A stretch of DNA of 64,000 nucleotides from Marinagarivorans algicola. Lineage in GTDB: Bacteria > Pseudomonadota > Gammaproteobacteria > Pseudomonadales > Cellvibrionaceae. Below, piece after piece: positions 17,308-25,265 of the stretch (its first letter is position 1; each line of letters starts with the position of its first letter). The notes beneath the pieces are model-generated. The model made no database searches, was not told the origin of the DNA, and worked only from the letters and a program-made list of their open reading frames with translations. The position numbers were made by a program, and so were the translations under genes. The stretch covers positions 1-64,000 of the forward strand of contig NZ_LGAK01000022.1 of assembly GCF_001292705.1 (NCBI RefSeq), given 5' to 3'.

Positions 17308-19785
17308 ATGAAAAATTCTGTGTTGAAAGGTATGGCTGCGTTGATTTTTTACCTCAGTATTCACTCTTTTGTGATCGCTAGCCCAGTGGATAATGCCATG
17401 TATAAAAACCCTAAAGCCCCAATTGATGTGCGTGTGAATGACTTGCTCGAGCGGATGACTCTCGAGGAAAAAGCCGCGCAATTACAGACTATTTGGCAGG
17501 AGCGTCAAGCACTAGAAACCGACACGGGTGTTTTTATTGAGGCTAAGGCATCAGCGATTTTAGGGTTAGGTATAGGGCAGGTGGCGCGCCCAGCAGAAAA
17601 TAAAGGCCCTACCACCATGAACAAAACACCATTAGCAACAGTGGCGTTTACCAATGCGATTCAAAAGTGGTTAATTGATAATACACGTTTAGGCATACCC
17701 GCTATTTTTCATGAAGAGGCTCTGCATGGGCATGCTGGGCGCAATGCAACGAGCTTTCCGCAAGCGATTGGTTTGGCCAGCACATGGAACCCAGAATTAG
17801 TGCATGATATTTATCGCGTTGCAGCCAAAGAAATTCGCGCACGCGGTGGTCATCAGGCATTAACGCCTATTTTAGATGTCGTCAGAGACCCTCGCTGGGG
17901 CCGAATAGAAGAGACTATGGGCGAAGACCCTTATTTAATTTCCGTATTGGGTGTGGCTGCGGTTAAAGGTTTTCAAGGTGATGGCGACGGTATTGCGAAA
18001 GACGGCGTGATTGCGACTCTAAAGCATTTGGCTGGGCACGGTGAGCCGGTTGGCGGGTTAAATATCGCCCCTACGCCCATTGGCGAACGTGGCCTACGCG
18101 AAATCTTTTTACCCCCCTTTGAGGCGGCGGTAAAAGTGGGTGGCGCACGCAGCGTAATGGCCTCTTATAATGAAATCGATGGCATTCCATCTCATGCCAA
18201 TGTCGATTTACTGCAAAACATATTACGCGATGAATGGGGCTTTGACGGTGTTGTTGTGAGCGATTACTTCGCCATTAATGAACTTATGACGCGCCATCAT
18301 TTAACCGAAGATAAAGCCGGTGCCGCGCTTTTGGCGCTGGCGGCAGGAGTGGATGTTGAAACACCCGATGTCGATGCATTTGGCTTATTAGTACAACTGG
18401 TTAAAGATAAAAAGCTCAGTGAAGAGGTATTAGACAAAGCAGTAGCAAGAGTACTCCATGAGAAGTTTTTACTTGGATTATTTGAAAACCCTTATACAGC
18501 AACACAAAATGTAGACGCTTTTGTGGGTAACGATAAGCATCGTGCGTTAGCGCTTACGGCGGCCGAGCAAGCAATGGTATTACTTAAAAATGACGATAAC
18601 CTTTTACCCTTAGATGCCAACCAGCTTAAATCGATTGCCTTGATCGGCCCCCATGTACATGAAACATTATTGGGTGGCTATAGCGATGTACCGAAGCAAA
18701 CGGTGAGTATTTTACAGGGGCTGCAAGAGCACCTAAAAGGCAAGGTGGATATTCATTATGAAAAAGGCACTTTGCTAATCATCGATACACTCGAAGTGGA
18801 TGAAGATTCACAAATCGCTAATACTCAATCTAAAGAGCGCTGGAATACCGACGAGGTGGTACTGGCCACAAAAGCCGATACGAAAGGCATGATAGAAAAA
18901 GCCGTAGCCGCTGCGCAAAAAAGTGATGTAGCCGTGGTGGTGGTAGGCGATAACGAAGCGACCTCGCGCGAAGCATGGGCCGAATCACATTTAGGCGATA
19001 GTACACACCTTCAATTACTCGGCGAGCAACAAGCGTTAGTTGATGCTGTTTTAGCCACGGGCAAGCCGACCATTGTATTGTTGATTGGTGGCCGTCCATT
19101 AGCCATTAATCAAATAGCACAGTCGGCTCCCGCGATTATAGAGGGCTGGTATTTAGGGCAGGAAACAGGCACTGCAGTCGCCCGTGTATTATTTGGGGAT
19201 GTAAACCCGAGTGGTAAATTACCGGTGAGTTTTGCACGCTCTGTAGGGCATTTACCGGTGTATTACAATCATAAGCCTACAGCAAAGCGGGGTTATGCTT
19301 TTGAAGATACCGGTGCACTTTACCCCTTTGGTCACGGTTTAAGTTACACCCAATTTAAATATAGCCAATTAACAATGAATAATAAAAAGCTTAAAGCGGG
19401 CGAGACGGTTGATATTAGCTTAACAGTTACTAATACCGGTGCCCATGCTGGAGACGAGGTGGTGCAGCTTTATGTGAATGATCCTGTTGCTAGTGTGACT
19501 CAGCCTGTGAAGCAGTTAAAAGGGTTTAAGCGTATCAGTCTCGCCCCCAAGCAGACTAAGCAAGTAACCTTTACGTTAGCGGCTAACCAGTTAGGCTTTT
19601 ATAATCGTGATATGACATTCACATTGGAGCCGGGTAAAATTAAATTAATGCTAGGTTCGTCTTCGAAAGACATTCGCTTAGAGGGTGAAATTGAGATTAA
19701 AGGTAAAGACGTAGATATCAGTAATAATAAAGTGTATTTGACGCCTGTCATTGTTCAATCGCGCGGCGTTATAGACAAAATATAA
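17308..19785 (+). CDS. Secreted GH3 beta-glycosidase (beta-glucosidase/xylosidase)
   Basis: 825 aa from the ATG at 17308, which gives signal peptide MKNSVLKGMAALIFYLSIHSFVIAS. The GH3 N-terminal barrel is at about residues 45-370, with the nucleophile Asp319 in VVVSDYFAI. The GH3 C-terminal domain (about 410-640) has Glu555 in SREAWAES at the acid/base position seen in BglX-type enzymes. A fibronectin-III-like domain closes the protein (about 690-765). It hydrolyses terminal beta-linked glucose or xylose from oligosaccharides, probably in the periplasm. The sequence has the NEATSREA segment of BglX-like enzymes but substrate cannot be fixed. A longer frame from 17257 lacks a signal peptide at its start and is rejected. 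A dispersed repeat copy follows the stop codon. Confidence 0.93.
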   Translation: MKNSVLKGMAALIFYLSIHSFVIASPVDNAMYKNPKAPIDVRVNDLLERMTLEEKAAQLQTIWQERQALETDTGVFIEAKASAILGLGIGQVARPAENKGPTTMNKTPLATVAFTNAIQKWLIDNTRLGIPAIFHEEALHGHAGRNATSFPQAIGLASTWNPELVHDIYRVAAKEIRARGGHQALTPILDVVRDPRWGRIEETMGEDPYLISVLGVAAVKGFQGDGDGIAKDGVIATLKHLAGHGEPVGGLNIAPTPIGERGLREIFLPPFEAAVKVGGARSVMASYNEIDGIPSHANVDLLQNILRDEWGFDGVVVSDYFAINELMTRHHLTEDKAGAALLALAAGVDVETPDVDAFGLLVQLVKDKKLSEEVLDKAVARVLHEKFLLGLFENPYTATQNVDAFVGNDKHRALALTAAEQAMVLLKNDDNLLPLDANQLKSIALIGPHVHETLLGGYSDVPKQTVSILQGLQEHLKGKVDIHYEKGTLLIIDTLEVDEDSQIANTQSKERWNTDEVVLATKADTKGMIEKAVAAAQKSDVAVVVVGDNEATSREAWAESHLGDSTHLQLLGEQQALVDAVLATGKPTIVLLIGGRPLAINQIAQSAPAIIEGWYLGQETGTAVARVLFGDVNPSGKLPVSFARSVGHLPVYYNHKPTAKRGYAFEDTGALYPFGHGLSYTQFKYSQLTMNNKKLKAGETVDISLTVTNTGAHAGDEVVQLYVNDPVASVTQPVKQLKGFKRISLAPKQTKQVTFTLAANQLGFYNRDMTFTLEPGKIKLMLGSSSKDIRLEGEIEIKGKDVDISNNKVYLTPVIVQSRGVIDKI

Positions 19786-19806
19786 GCTTCTTCCAATTAT
19801 GTTGGG

Positions 19807-19866
19807 AGCTATTCAGAGGTGCCGAAATTGGGCGCTAATGCATCATTGTCTGGGCTGCTCAAGCTT
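19807..19866 (+). repeat. Dispersed intergenic repeat, copy 2
   Basis: About 60 bases sharing CTATTCAGAGGTGCCG, AAATTGGGCGCTAATG, ATCATTGTCTGGGCTGC and TCAAGC with the other copies. It lacks the CGCTATATAAGCG tail seen in copies 1, 3 and 4. It begins about 20 bases after the GH3 stop codon. Confidence 0.75.
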
Positions 19867-20107
19867 GAGCTCCTCGATTTTATGCGCCTTCAAGGTCTAA
19901 TCTTGCATATCCCTATGCAGGTGCAATTCTGCAGCTTGGCTGAACAGTTACTTATTGTGTTTTATTTGATGTAGCTTTGTTGGCAAGGTCAGTAATCGTC
20001 AGGTAGAGCCTGAGTGTTTTTGAGGTCGCGTGAATAATAAAATAACCCAAGATATGATTCGTTCGCGCTACAATTACAGCCTTTTTTAAACGTTATATTT
20101 AAGCCAT

Positions 20108-20144
20108 AAAAAAGCCCCACAACCCAATGTTGTGGGGCTTTTTT
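20108..20144. terminator. Bidirectional intrinsic terminator
   Basis: A 16-bp perfect stem, AAAAAAGCCCCACAAC with GTTGTGGGGCTTTTTT, around a 5-base loop. T runs on both strands let it end both the GH3 transcript and the minus-strand lipoprotein transcript. Confidence 0.95.
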
Positions 20145-20221
20145 ATTATTGGTGCAATAGCTTTAGTCACAAAATAGCTGTAGCGACTCAATAAATATAG
20201 CGACTAGAATGGATGTGACCG

Positions 20222-21886
20222 CTAAGGCAATTTAATTTTAAAGTTATTCGGCATATTGATACGTTTATTCGAACCGTAATGTCTAAATTGCACAACGGTA
20301 CCGTCTGTTTTAACAAGGTGTGCTGCAGCTCGGTTAGCGTAGACTTCGATAAAGTCGTTACCTGATGGTGGGTTGGCGCCTGCGCCCCAGCATACAGCGC
20401 TACCATTTGGCCTGACTGCGCAGCTGGTTTTTTCACCCGCGGCGATGGATTTGGCTTTGAGGTTGGCCGGTACATTGGTGCCTGCGCCATCGCCCCAGCA
20501 TACAACATTATCGTTAAGATCAATTGCGCAAGCGTGAGGGTTAGAGCCGTATCCACCACCAACGGCAATACGCTTAGCTTTTAAGTCGTTGGGTGGATTG
20601 CGCTTTTTGGGTCCCCAGCAGGTGACTTTGTCATCGGCTTTTTGGATGGCACAGCTAAAGTCGCTGCCTGTTGATAGTGCTTTAGCAGCTAGGCCATTCG
20701 GTACAGTGTGTACGGTGTTGCTAAAACGAGTATCTGCAGCCCAGCAAATTACCTGACCGGCACTGTTCATGGCGCAGCTCTGACGATCACCGCCACCTAA
20801 TTGCACGGGGTTTGCAAAGTCGGGTGACGGGCTGATTTCGGGGCCCCAACAACGAATGGCTTTTTGCGGGTTGCTTGGGTTTTGTAAAATAGCGCAGGCG
20901 CCGGTGTGCATACCTGATAAGGCTTTTACTTTACCTAAATCGTTGGGCGCACTAGCGCGACCAACGCAAGGACCTTTGCCCCATTCCTCTGGTTTGTTGT
21001 CGCACTTGTTACGAGGTAGCAAGTAGTTGCCGCCCCAGCATTTGACTGTGTTATCGGGTTTTATGGCGCAAGTACCGTATGGTCCCATACCAATAGATTG
21101 TGGCGGTAGCTGTATGCTTGGTTGTGGTTCGGGTTGCGGTGTACCGGCGTCTGGCCAGTCTTGCCCTGGACACCAAGGCTGACCTACGGCATCGCTGATA
21201 TAGGCGGCGATATTATCGCCAAACGGCTGCCCAACACTGAGGCTTGTGGTGGGCATGTACATCGCAATAAAATCACCTAGTGGCAGCATTTGATGACTGT
21301 CATCCCGTGTTTGATAGCCGTTGCCGTCGCTGTCAAAGACATCAATGGCTACATTGCCAAATTGCCACTGAGTACTGCTGTTGGTGGGTACATCGCCATG
21401 GCAGCCGGTGCAGTCTTCTTGGTAGGCATATTTACCGGCTGTAATATTGGCGCTACAACCTGTTGGCGCCGAGGATGCGGCATGGCTTGATGATTGTGTG
21501 GGCTGTACGTCGCAGCGGTTAGCGCCGCATAGGCATACGCTATTATTGGCTAAGCTATTTTTACAGTCGGTGGCATTAGACCACTGCGCGCGGCATTCAC
21601 CAGTGTTATTGCACTGGTCGGCGACAGGTACCATGCTCACCGAGGATGCAAGTGACGAAGATATCGAGTCAATAGAGGCTGAGCTTGAGATAACCGAGCT
21701 CGAGCTTTGGGCGCGGCTTGAAGCTAGGCTGCTGATGGATACGCTTGCAGAGCTATTGGATATAGAGCTGTTGCTTGCAGAACTCATGGGGGGCTTGGGT
21801 GTTGTGGTGCCTGTGCAGGCCGCCAGCAGCAACGCAACGCAGGGGAGCATGAATAATTCTCGGCTCCAAGCTAATGTTTTTATCAT
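20222..21886 (-). CDS. Lipoprotein with c-type heme and RCC1-like repeats (paralog A)
   Basis: 554 aa from the ATG at 21886. A lipobox (ALLLAAC) makes it an anchored lipoprotein. A long serine-rich linker follows (about 32-90), then a Cys-rich module (DQCNNTGECR through CLCGANRCD), a second short linker, a cytochrome-c-like domain with CTGCH at 159-163, and at least six RCC1-like blades each marked by a CWG or CWA motif (about 260-545). The heme should be attached in the periplasm; the blades suggest a beta-propeller with one Cys per repeat. A longer frame from 21940 starts inside a hairpin loop and spoils the signal peptide. It is a paralog of the adjacent gene. Function unknown; a surface electron-transfer or binding role is inferred. 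Confidence 0.8.
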   Translation of the reverse strand: MIKTLAWSRELFMLPCVALLLAACTGTTTPKPPMSSASNSSISNSSASVSISSLASSRAQSSSSVISSSASIDSISSSLASSVSMVPVADQCNNTGECRAQWSNATDCKNSLANNSVCLCGANRCDVQPTQSSSHAASSAPTGCSANITAGKYAYQEDCTGCHGDVPTNSSTQWQFGNVAIDVFDSDGNGYQTRDDSHQMLPLGDFIAMYMPTTSLSVGQPFGDNIAAYISDAVGQPWCPGQDWPDAGTPQPEPQPSIQLPPQSIGMGPYGTCAIKPDNTVKCWGGNYLLPRNKCDNKPEEWGKGPCVGRASAPNDLGKVKALSGMHTGACAILQNPSNPQKAIRCWGPEISPSPDFANPVQLGGGDRQSCAMNSAGQVICWAADTRFSNTVHTVPNGLAAKALSTGSDFSCAIQKADDKVTCWGPKKRNPPNDLKAKRIAVGGGYGSNPHACAIDLNDNVVCWGDGAGTNVPANLKAKSIAAGEKTSCAVRPNGSAVCWGAGANPPSGNDFIEVYANRAAAHLVKTDGTVVQFRHYGSNKRINMPNNFKIKLP

Positions 21887-21926
21887 AATTATTAGTCTCA
21901 GTAATCTAAAGATGAGTAAGCGAGAG

Positions 21927-21950
21927 CCCCCTAGCGCCATGACTAGGGGG
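21927..21950. other. GC-rich hairpin between the two paralogs
   Basis: CCCCCTAG and CTAGGGGG form an 8-bp stem around an 8-base loop. On the minus strand (gene direction) no T run follows, so it is more likely an RNA-stability, processing or attenuation hairpin than a full terminator. On the plus strand it is followed by a short T run. Confidence 0.55.
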
Positions 21951-21957
21951 ATCGTTT

Positions 21958-23559
21958 TTAAGGTGCAATCAAAACTTTAACGGCTGGGGGTAGGTCGGTC
22001 GCTTCAGTGGCCGGCATTGCTTCGAGTTTCTTTTTAATGTTGTAGTCACGGAAGCGGACGATATCGCCATTTTGCTTGGTGAATACAATGGCATAGCGTG
22101 AGGCGTTTACACTGACAAAGGTATTACCCTGCGGCCCCTTTTTACTGTTTTGCGCGATGGTGCTACCGCCGGTATCTGTTAGAGGCCCCCAGCATTGTGT
22201 TTGGCCATTTAGCAATACCGCACATGAGGAGTCAGCGGATGCAGCAACTGACTTGACTCTAAGGTTGGCTGGTTCGTTTGCACCTTCACCTTCGCCCCAA
22301 CAAACGACTTTGTCGTTTAGGTTGATGGCACAGGCATGATGTGTTGCTGCGTAGCCAGCATAAATATAAGGCGCACCTGCGGTGCCAGACTTTGTACCGC
22401 CTACGCTGATATGCTTAGCTCTTAAGTTAGCTGGCGGCATGGGCGGGTTGTTACCCCAGCATGTGACGCTATCGTCTGCACGAATGGCACATACCGCTTC
22501 ATGGGTACCTGCAATTGCTTTAGCTTTGAGGCTGGTGGGAGGCTTGGGGTAGTCATTGCTTGCATCGCTACTAGGCCAGCATTTCACGGCGCCAGTGCTG
22601 CGTAAGCCACAAGAGAAGTAGTTGCCACCCACGGTGCTTATGGTGTCGTTCCAATTGGGGGTGTTTTTGATGCGATCCTTAGCGCCCCAGCAAAAGACAT
22701 TGCGGCCGTTGACCGCACTTTCACGGATAGCGCAAGCGCCGGCATGTGAGCCACTGAGAGCAATAATATTGCCTAAGTTTTTAGGGGGGACGGCACGCGA
22801 TATGCAGTCGCCTTCCCCCCAGTTGGCGGGTGTTTTACGGCAACTGGCGTTGTTGGGTATCATAAAGTTACCCCCCCAACATTTTGCCTTCTTGTTGGCA
22901 TTGACAAGACAACCTGCGTAGCCGCCTAAACCCACAAGGGTATCTTGCGCTGGCTTGCCGACAGTGAGAGGAAAATCACTCGCGGGTGGCTCGATGGTTT
23001 CGGGTGGCCATGGTTCGCCTGGGCACCAAGCTCGCCCGGTACTCTTGGTTAAGTAGGCTGCAATGTTATCGCCTTTGGGCTGGGCCACACCGCTATTCAT
23101 ACTGGGCATATATAAAGCGATAAAATCGCCAAGGGCGAGCATTTGTGAAGCGCCACTGCCACGAGGTTTGTAGCCATCGTTGTTACTATCAAATACATCC
23201 AGCGCGTTCCCGTTAAACACCCATTGACTTGTACCGTTGGTCGGCACATTACCATGACACGCGGTGCAATCTCTTTGGTAGGCTTGTTCGCCGGCAGCGG
23301 CTCGGCTATCACAATCGTTCGCTACCGAAGAGGCTGCGCTAGAGCGTACTGACGAAGAGCTTGATCTTGCGGATGAACTAGGTGCTAGGCTACTTGGAGG
23401 CGCTTGGCTGGATATTGCCGTACTCGATGGTGGCGCAGGCTGACTTGAGGTGTTGGCACTACTTGTTGGCTGCGAGGTGCCGCCAGTGCATGCCGATATT
23501 GTTAAGGCAAGTAATGGCAAAATAGTGAGTTTTTGCCATATAAATGTTGTGCTGGTCAT
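21958..23559 (-). CDS. Lipoprotein with c-type heme and RCC1-like repeats (paralog B)
   Basis: 533 aa. Signal peptide with lipobox (LLALTISAC), a Ser/Pro-rich linker (about 25-75), a cytochrome-c-like domain with CTACH at 98-102 and a downstream Met-rich segment (LALGDFIALYMPSM) that may supply the axial ligand, then RCC1-like repeats with KCWGG, FCWGA, KCWPS, TCWGN, VCWGE and QCWGP. It lacks the Cys-rich module of paralog A but is otherwise collinear with it, including the conserved QVF/QWQF-D-FDSN-DGY heme-domain segment. It is transcribed just before paralog A and probably cotranscribed. No enzymatic motif is visible. Function unknown. Confidence 0.8.
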   Translation of the reverse strand: MTSTTFIWQKLTILPLLALTISACTGGTSQPTSSANTSSQPAPPSSTAISSQAPPSSLAPSSSARSSSSSVRSSAASSVANDCDSRAAAGEQAYQRDCTACHGNVPTNGTSQWVFNGNALDVFDSNNDGYKPRGSGASQMLALGDFIALYMPSMNSGVAQPKGDNIAAYLTKSTGRAWCPGEPWPPETIEPPASDFPLTVGKPAQDTLVGLGGYAGCLVNANKKAKCWGGNFMIPNNASCRKTPANWGEGDCISRAVPPKNLGNIIALSGSHAGACAIRESAVNGRNVFCWGAKDRIKNTPNWNDTISTVGGNYFSCGLRSTGAVKCWPSSDASNDYPKPPTSLKAKAIAGTHEAVCAIRADDSVTCWGNNPPMPPANLRAKHISVGGTKSGTAGAPYIYAGYAATHHACAINLNDKVVCWGEGEGANEPANLRVKSVAASADSSCAVLLNGQTQCWGPLTDTGGSTIAQNSKKGPQGNTFVSVNASRYAIVFTKQNGDIVRFRDYNIKKKLEAMPATEATDLPPAVKVLIAP

Positions 23560-23719
23560 AGTCTATGTTTCACGGTGAGGTTTCAGCATGCTGACTATCA
23601 TCATTGGCAGCTATTGAACGCTACCGCTTAAAATAGTCGTGCTTTAAAATACTAAGGCCTTCAATATACAAGGCCTTAAAATGGCTAGATGTGAAAATAT
23701 TGGGGTATCGCAAAAAAAT

Positions 23720-23751
23720 AAACCCGCTACGGATGACTCCTTAGCGGGTTT
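23720..23751 (-). terminator. Intrinsic terminator after the DUF1552 gene
   Basis: AAACCCGCTA pairs with TAGCGGGTTT around a 12-base loop. On the minus strand the stem is followed by a T run (TATTTTTTTGCG region). It lies 25 bases past the DUF1552 stop and separates this pair from the RCC1-like genes. Confidence 0.85.
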
Positions 23752-23775
23752 ATGAAAGTGAGACTTAAGGAGTCA

Positions 23776-25263
23776 CTAAACGAGCATACCTCTATAGGCA
23801 TTGGTTGAGGTACCAAAGTGGTTGAGGTTTGCACCAAGCCCCTCGGTAACACCATAGAAGAAGTCGGCAGAGTTTCTAAAGCTACCGCCACTGCGTGCAT
23901 CTAGGTATTGGCCTGTCTTAAAGGCGCCACCACCATTGCCGCAAATCATATAAGGCATGTCGTTACTACGGTGGTTGTACATGCTGAATTCCGAGGCGGT
24001 GACAATCAGGGTGCTATCAAATAAAGTACCGCTGCCATCGGGTACAGCTTTGAGCTGATCAATTAACTGCGATAATTTACTGTAATACCAGCGGAAGATA
24101 CGGGCTTGGTTACGACGACGCTTAGGGTCGGGATCATGGCCTAAATAGTGGTCGTTGACATCGCCAGCTTCTAAGCCAGGCACACCAATTTTGCGGTAGT
24201 GATCACGAGCAACGGGGCCCTTATCGGTGCCACTGCCGCTAAATTGCATCATAGAAACTCGTGTACGATCTAATGCAAATGACGCCACTGTGGTTTGAAT
24301 GGCAATATCCATGAGTTTTTCAAAGTTTTCAGGCTTATTCCAGTACTTGCTTAAGTCAGTACGGGTACCGTTGGTATTGAGCCAATTATTAGGGATTGGA
24401 AAGCGTACGTCAGGACCGTTATTTTTAGCAGCCTCTTCATCAGCGAGTAATAATGCTGAGGTTTCCTTTTCGAGTTTGGTGTAAGACGCTAGCAACGTTT
24501 CGTATTTGCTATGCGCTTGCGCACCGCCCACACATTTAATGGCTTCTAGGCGGGCTTCCATGGCTTTCAGAATTTGTACCGTCGTTTGACGCTCGCCATA
24601 AGGAATAGCACCGCTGCCCCCCGAGGGGGCGGGAATACCATCGTTACCAAAGACAAACTTGTAGGTTTCCATGGGATTCCAGTTAGAGCTACCGGTGGTA
24701 CCGCCACCGACTTTACGTACGGGCGATAAGTAATCGTCGTTAGCACCGCGGTTATGTACATGGTGACCCCAAATCGCCGAATAAATCGAAGGTACAGGTG
24801 AGCTACCTTGTAGTTTTTTGCCCAATATTTGGTCGATGCTTCCTTCGTTGGTTTTGCTGCCTGTTAGGGCACTATTCACCACTTGTTTATGCGGATCATC
24901 GGCATCGGCACCGTTATTTTTAAAACCGCTATAAAGTGAGATATCAGCTTCGTGCTTTTTGAGTGGCTGCAAGCAATAAGTTGCTTGGTTAGCATCGACA
25001 TAGCCGCGAATAGAGCTGCCTTTACTTTGCGGGTTTTTGCCGTTAATGCTAGCCGCCTCGTTGATGACTAAGTTGCCGGTATTTCTGGGCCAAAAGGCTT
25101 GCTGAGCGCAGCCCTCTGGAACATACCAAACAATAACGCGCTTAAAGTTGGTGTCAGCGGCTAGTGCACGTTCAACCATAGAGGCAGACAGCGTACCAGC
25201 ACCTGCCACGGCGGCTGTTTGTTTAATTAAATCGCGTCGACTGAGTGAGTTAAATCTTTTCAT
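23776..25263 (-). CDS. DUF1552 (HXXSHH-type) Tat-exported protein
   Basis: 495 aa from the ATG at 25263. A Tat signal (SRRDLIKQ followed by a hydrophobic stretch and ALA) means export in folded form, often with a cofactor. The rest matches the DUF1552 family, whose fold is related to DUF1501/sulfatase-like proteins; the C-terminal segment FDSTLIVTASEFSMYNHRS and NDMPYMICGNGGGAF is the conserved family block. A GGGAG ribosome site lies within the last codons of the upstream gene and only 2 bases separate the two genes, so they are coupled. DUF1552 proteins are almost always paired with DUF1592-type cytochromes. Biochemical activity unknown. Confidence 0.88.
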   Translation of the reverse strand: MKRFNSLSRRDLIKQTAAVAGAGTLSASMVERALAADTNFKRVIVWYVPEGCAQQAFWPRNTGNLVINEAASINGKNPQSKGSSIRGYVDANQATYCLQPLKKHEADISLYSGFKNNGADADDPHKQVVNSALTGSKTNEGSIDQILGKKLQGSSPVPSIYSAIWGHHVHNRGANDDYLSPVRKVGGGTTGSSNWNPMETYKFVFGNDGIPAPSGGSGAIPYGERQTTVQILKAMEARLEAIKCVGGAQAHSKYETLLASYTKLEKETSALLLADEEAAKNNGPDVRFPIPNNWLNTNGTRTDLSKYWNKPENFEKLMDIAIQTTVASFALDRTRVSMMQFSGSGTDKGPVARDHYRKIGVPGLEAGDVNDHYLGHDPDPKRRRNQARIFRWYYSKLSQLIDQLKAVPDGSGTLFDSTLIVTASEFSMYNHRSNDMPYMICGNGGGAFKTGQYLDARSGGSFRNSADFFYGVTEGLGANLNHFGTSTNAYRGMLV

Positions 25264-25265
25264 TG

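Larger units (their letters stand above)
19786..20221. other. Intergenic region between convergent genes
   Basis: 436 bases between the GH3 gene (plus) and an RCC1-like lipoprotein gene (minus). It contains dispersed repeat copy 2 at 19807-19866 and a strong bidirectional terminator at 20108-20144. Nothing else recognised. Confidence 0.6.

Noticed and set aside
20188-20568. 126-codon minus-strand frame at the end of paralog A
   Set aside because: It is an overlapping shadow in another frame of the RCC1-like repeats.
21887-21940. Upstream start (MALGGSRLL...) for the RCC1-like paralog A
   Set aside because: The ATG at 21940 lies in the loop of the 21927-21950 hairpin and the added residues bury the lipoprotein signal.
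21447-21980. 177-codon plus-strand frame opposite the RCC1-like paralog A
   Set aside because: It is rich in Glu/Leu from the complement of a serine-codon linker and runs opposite a well-supported lipoprotein gene.
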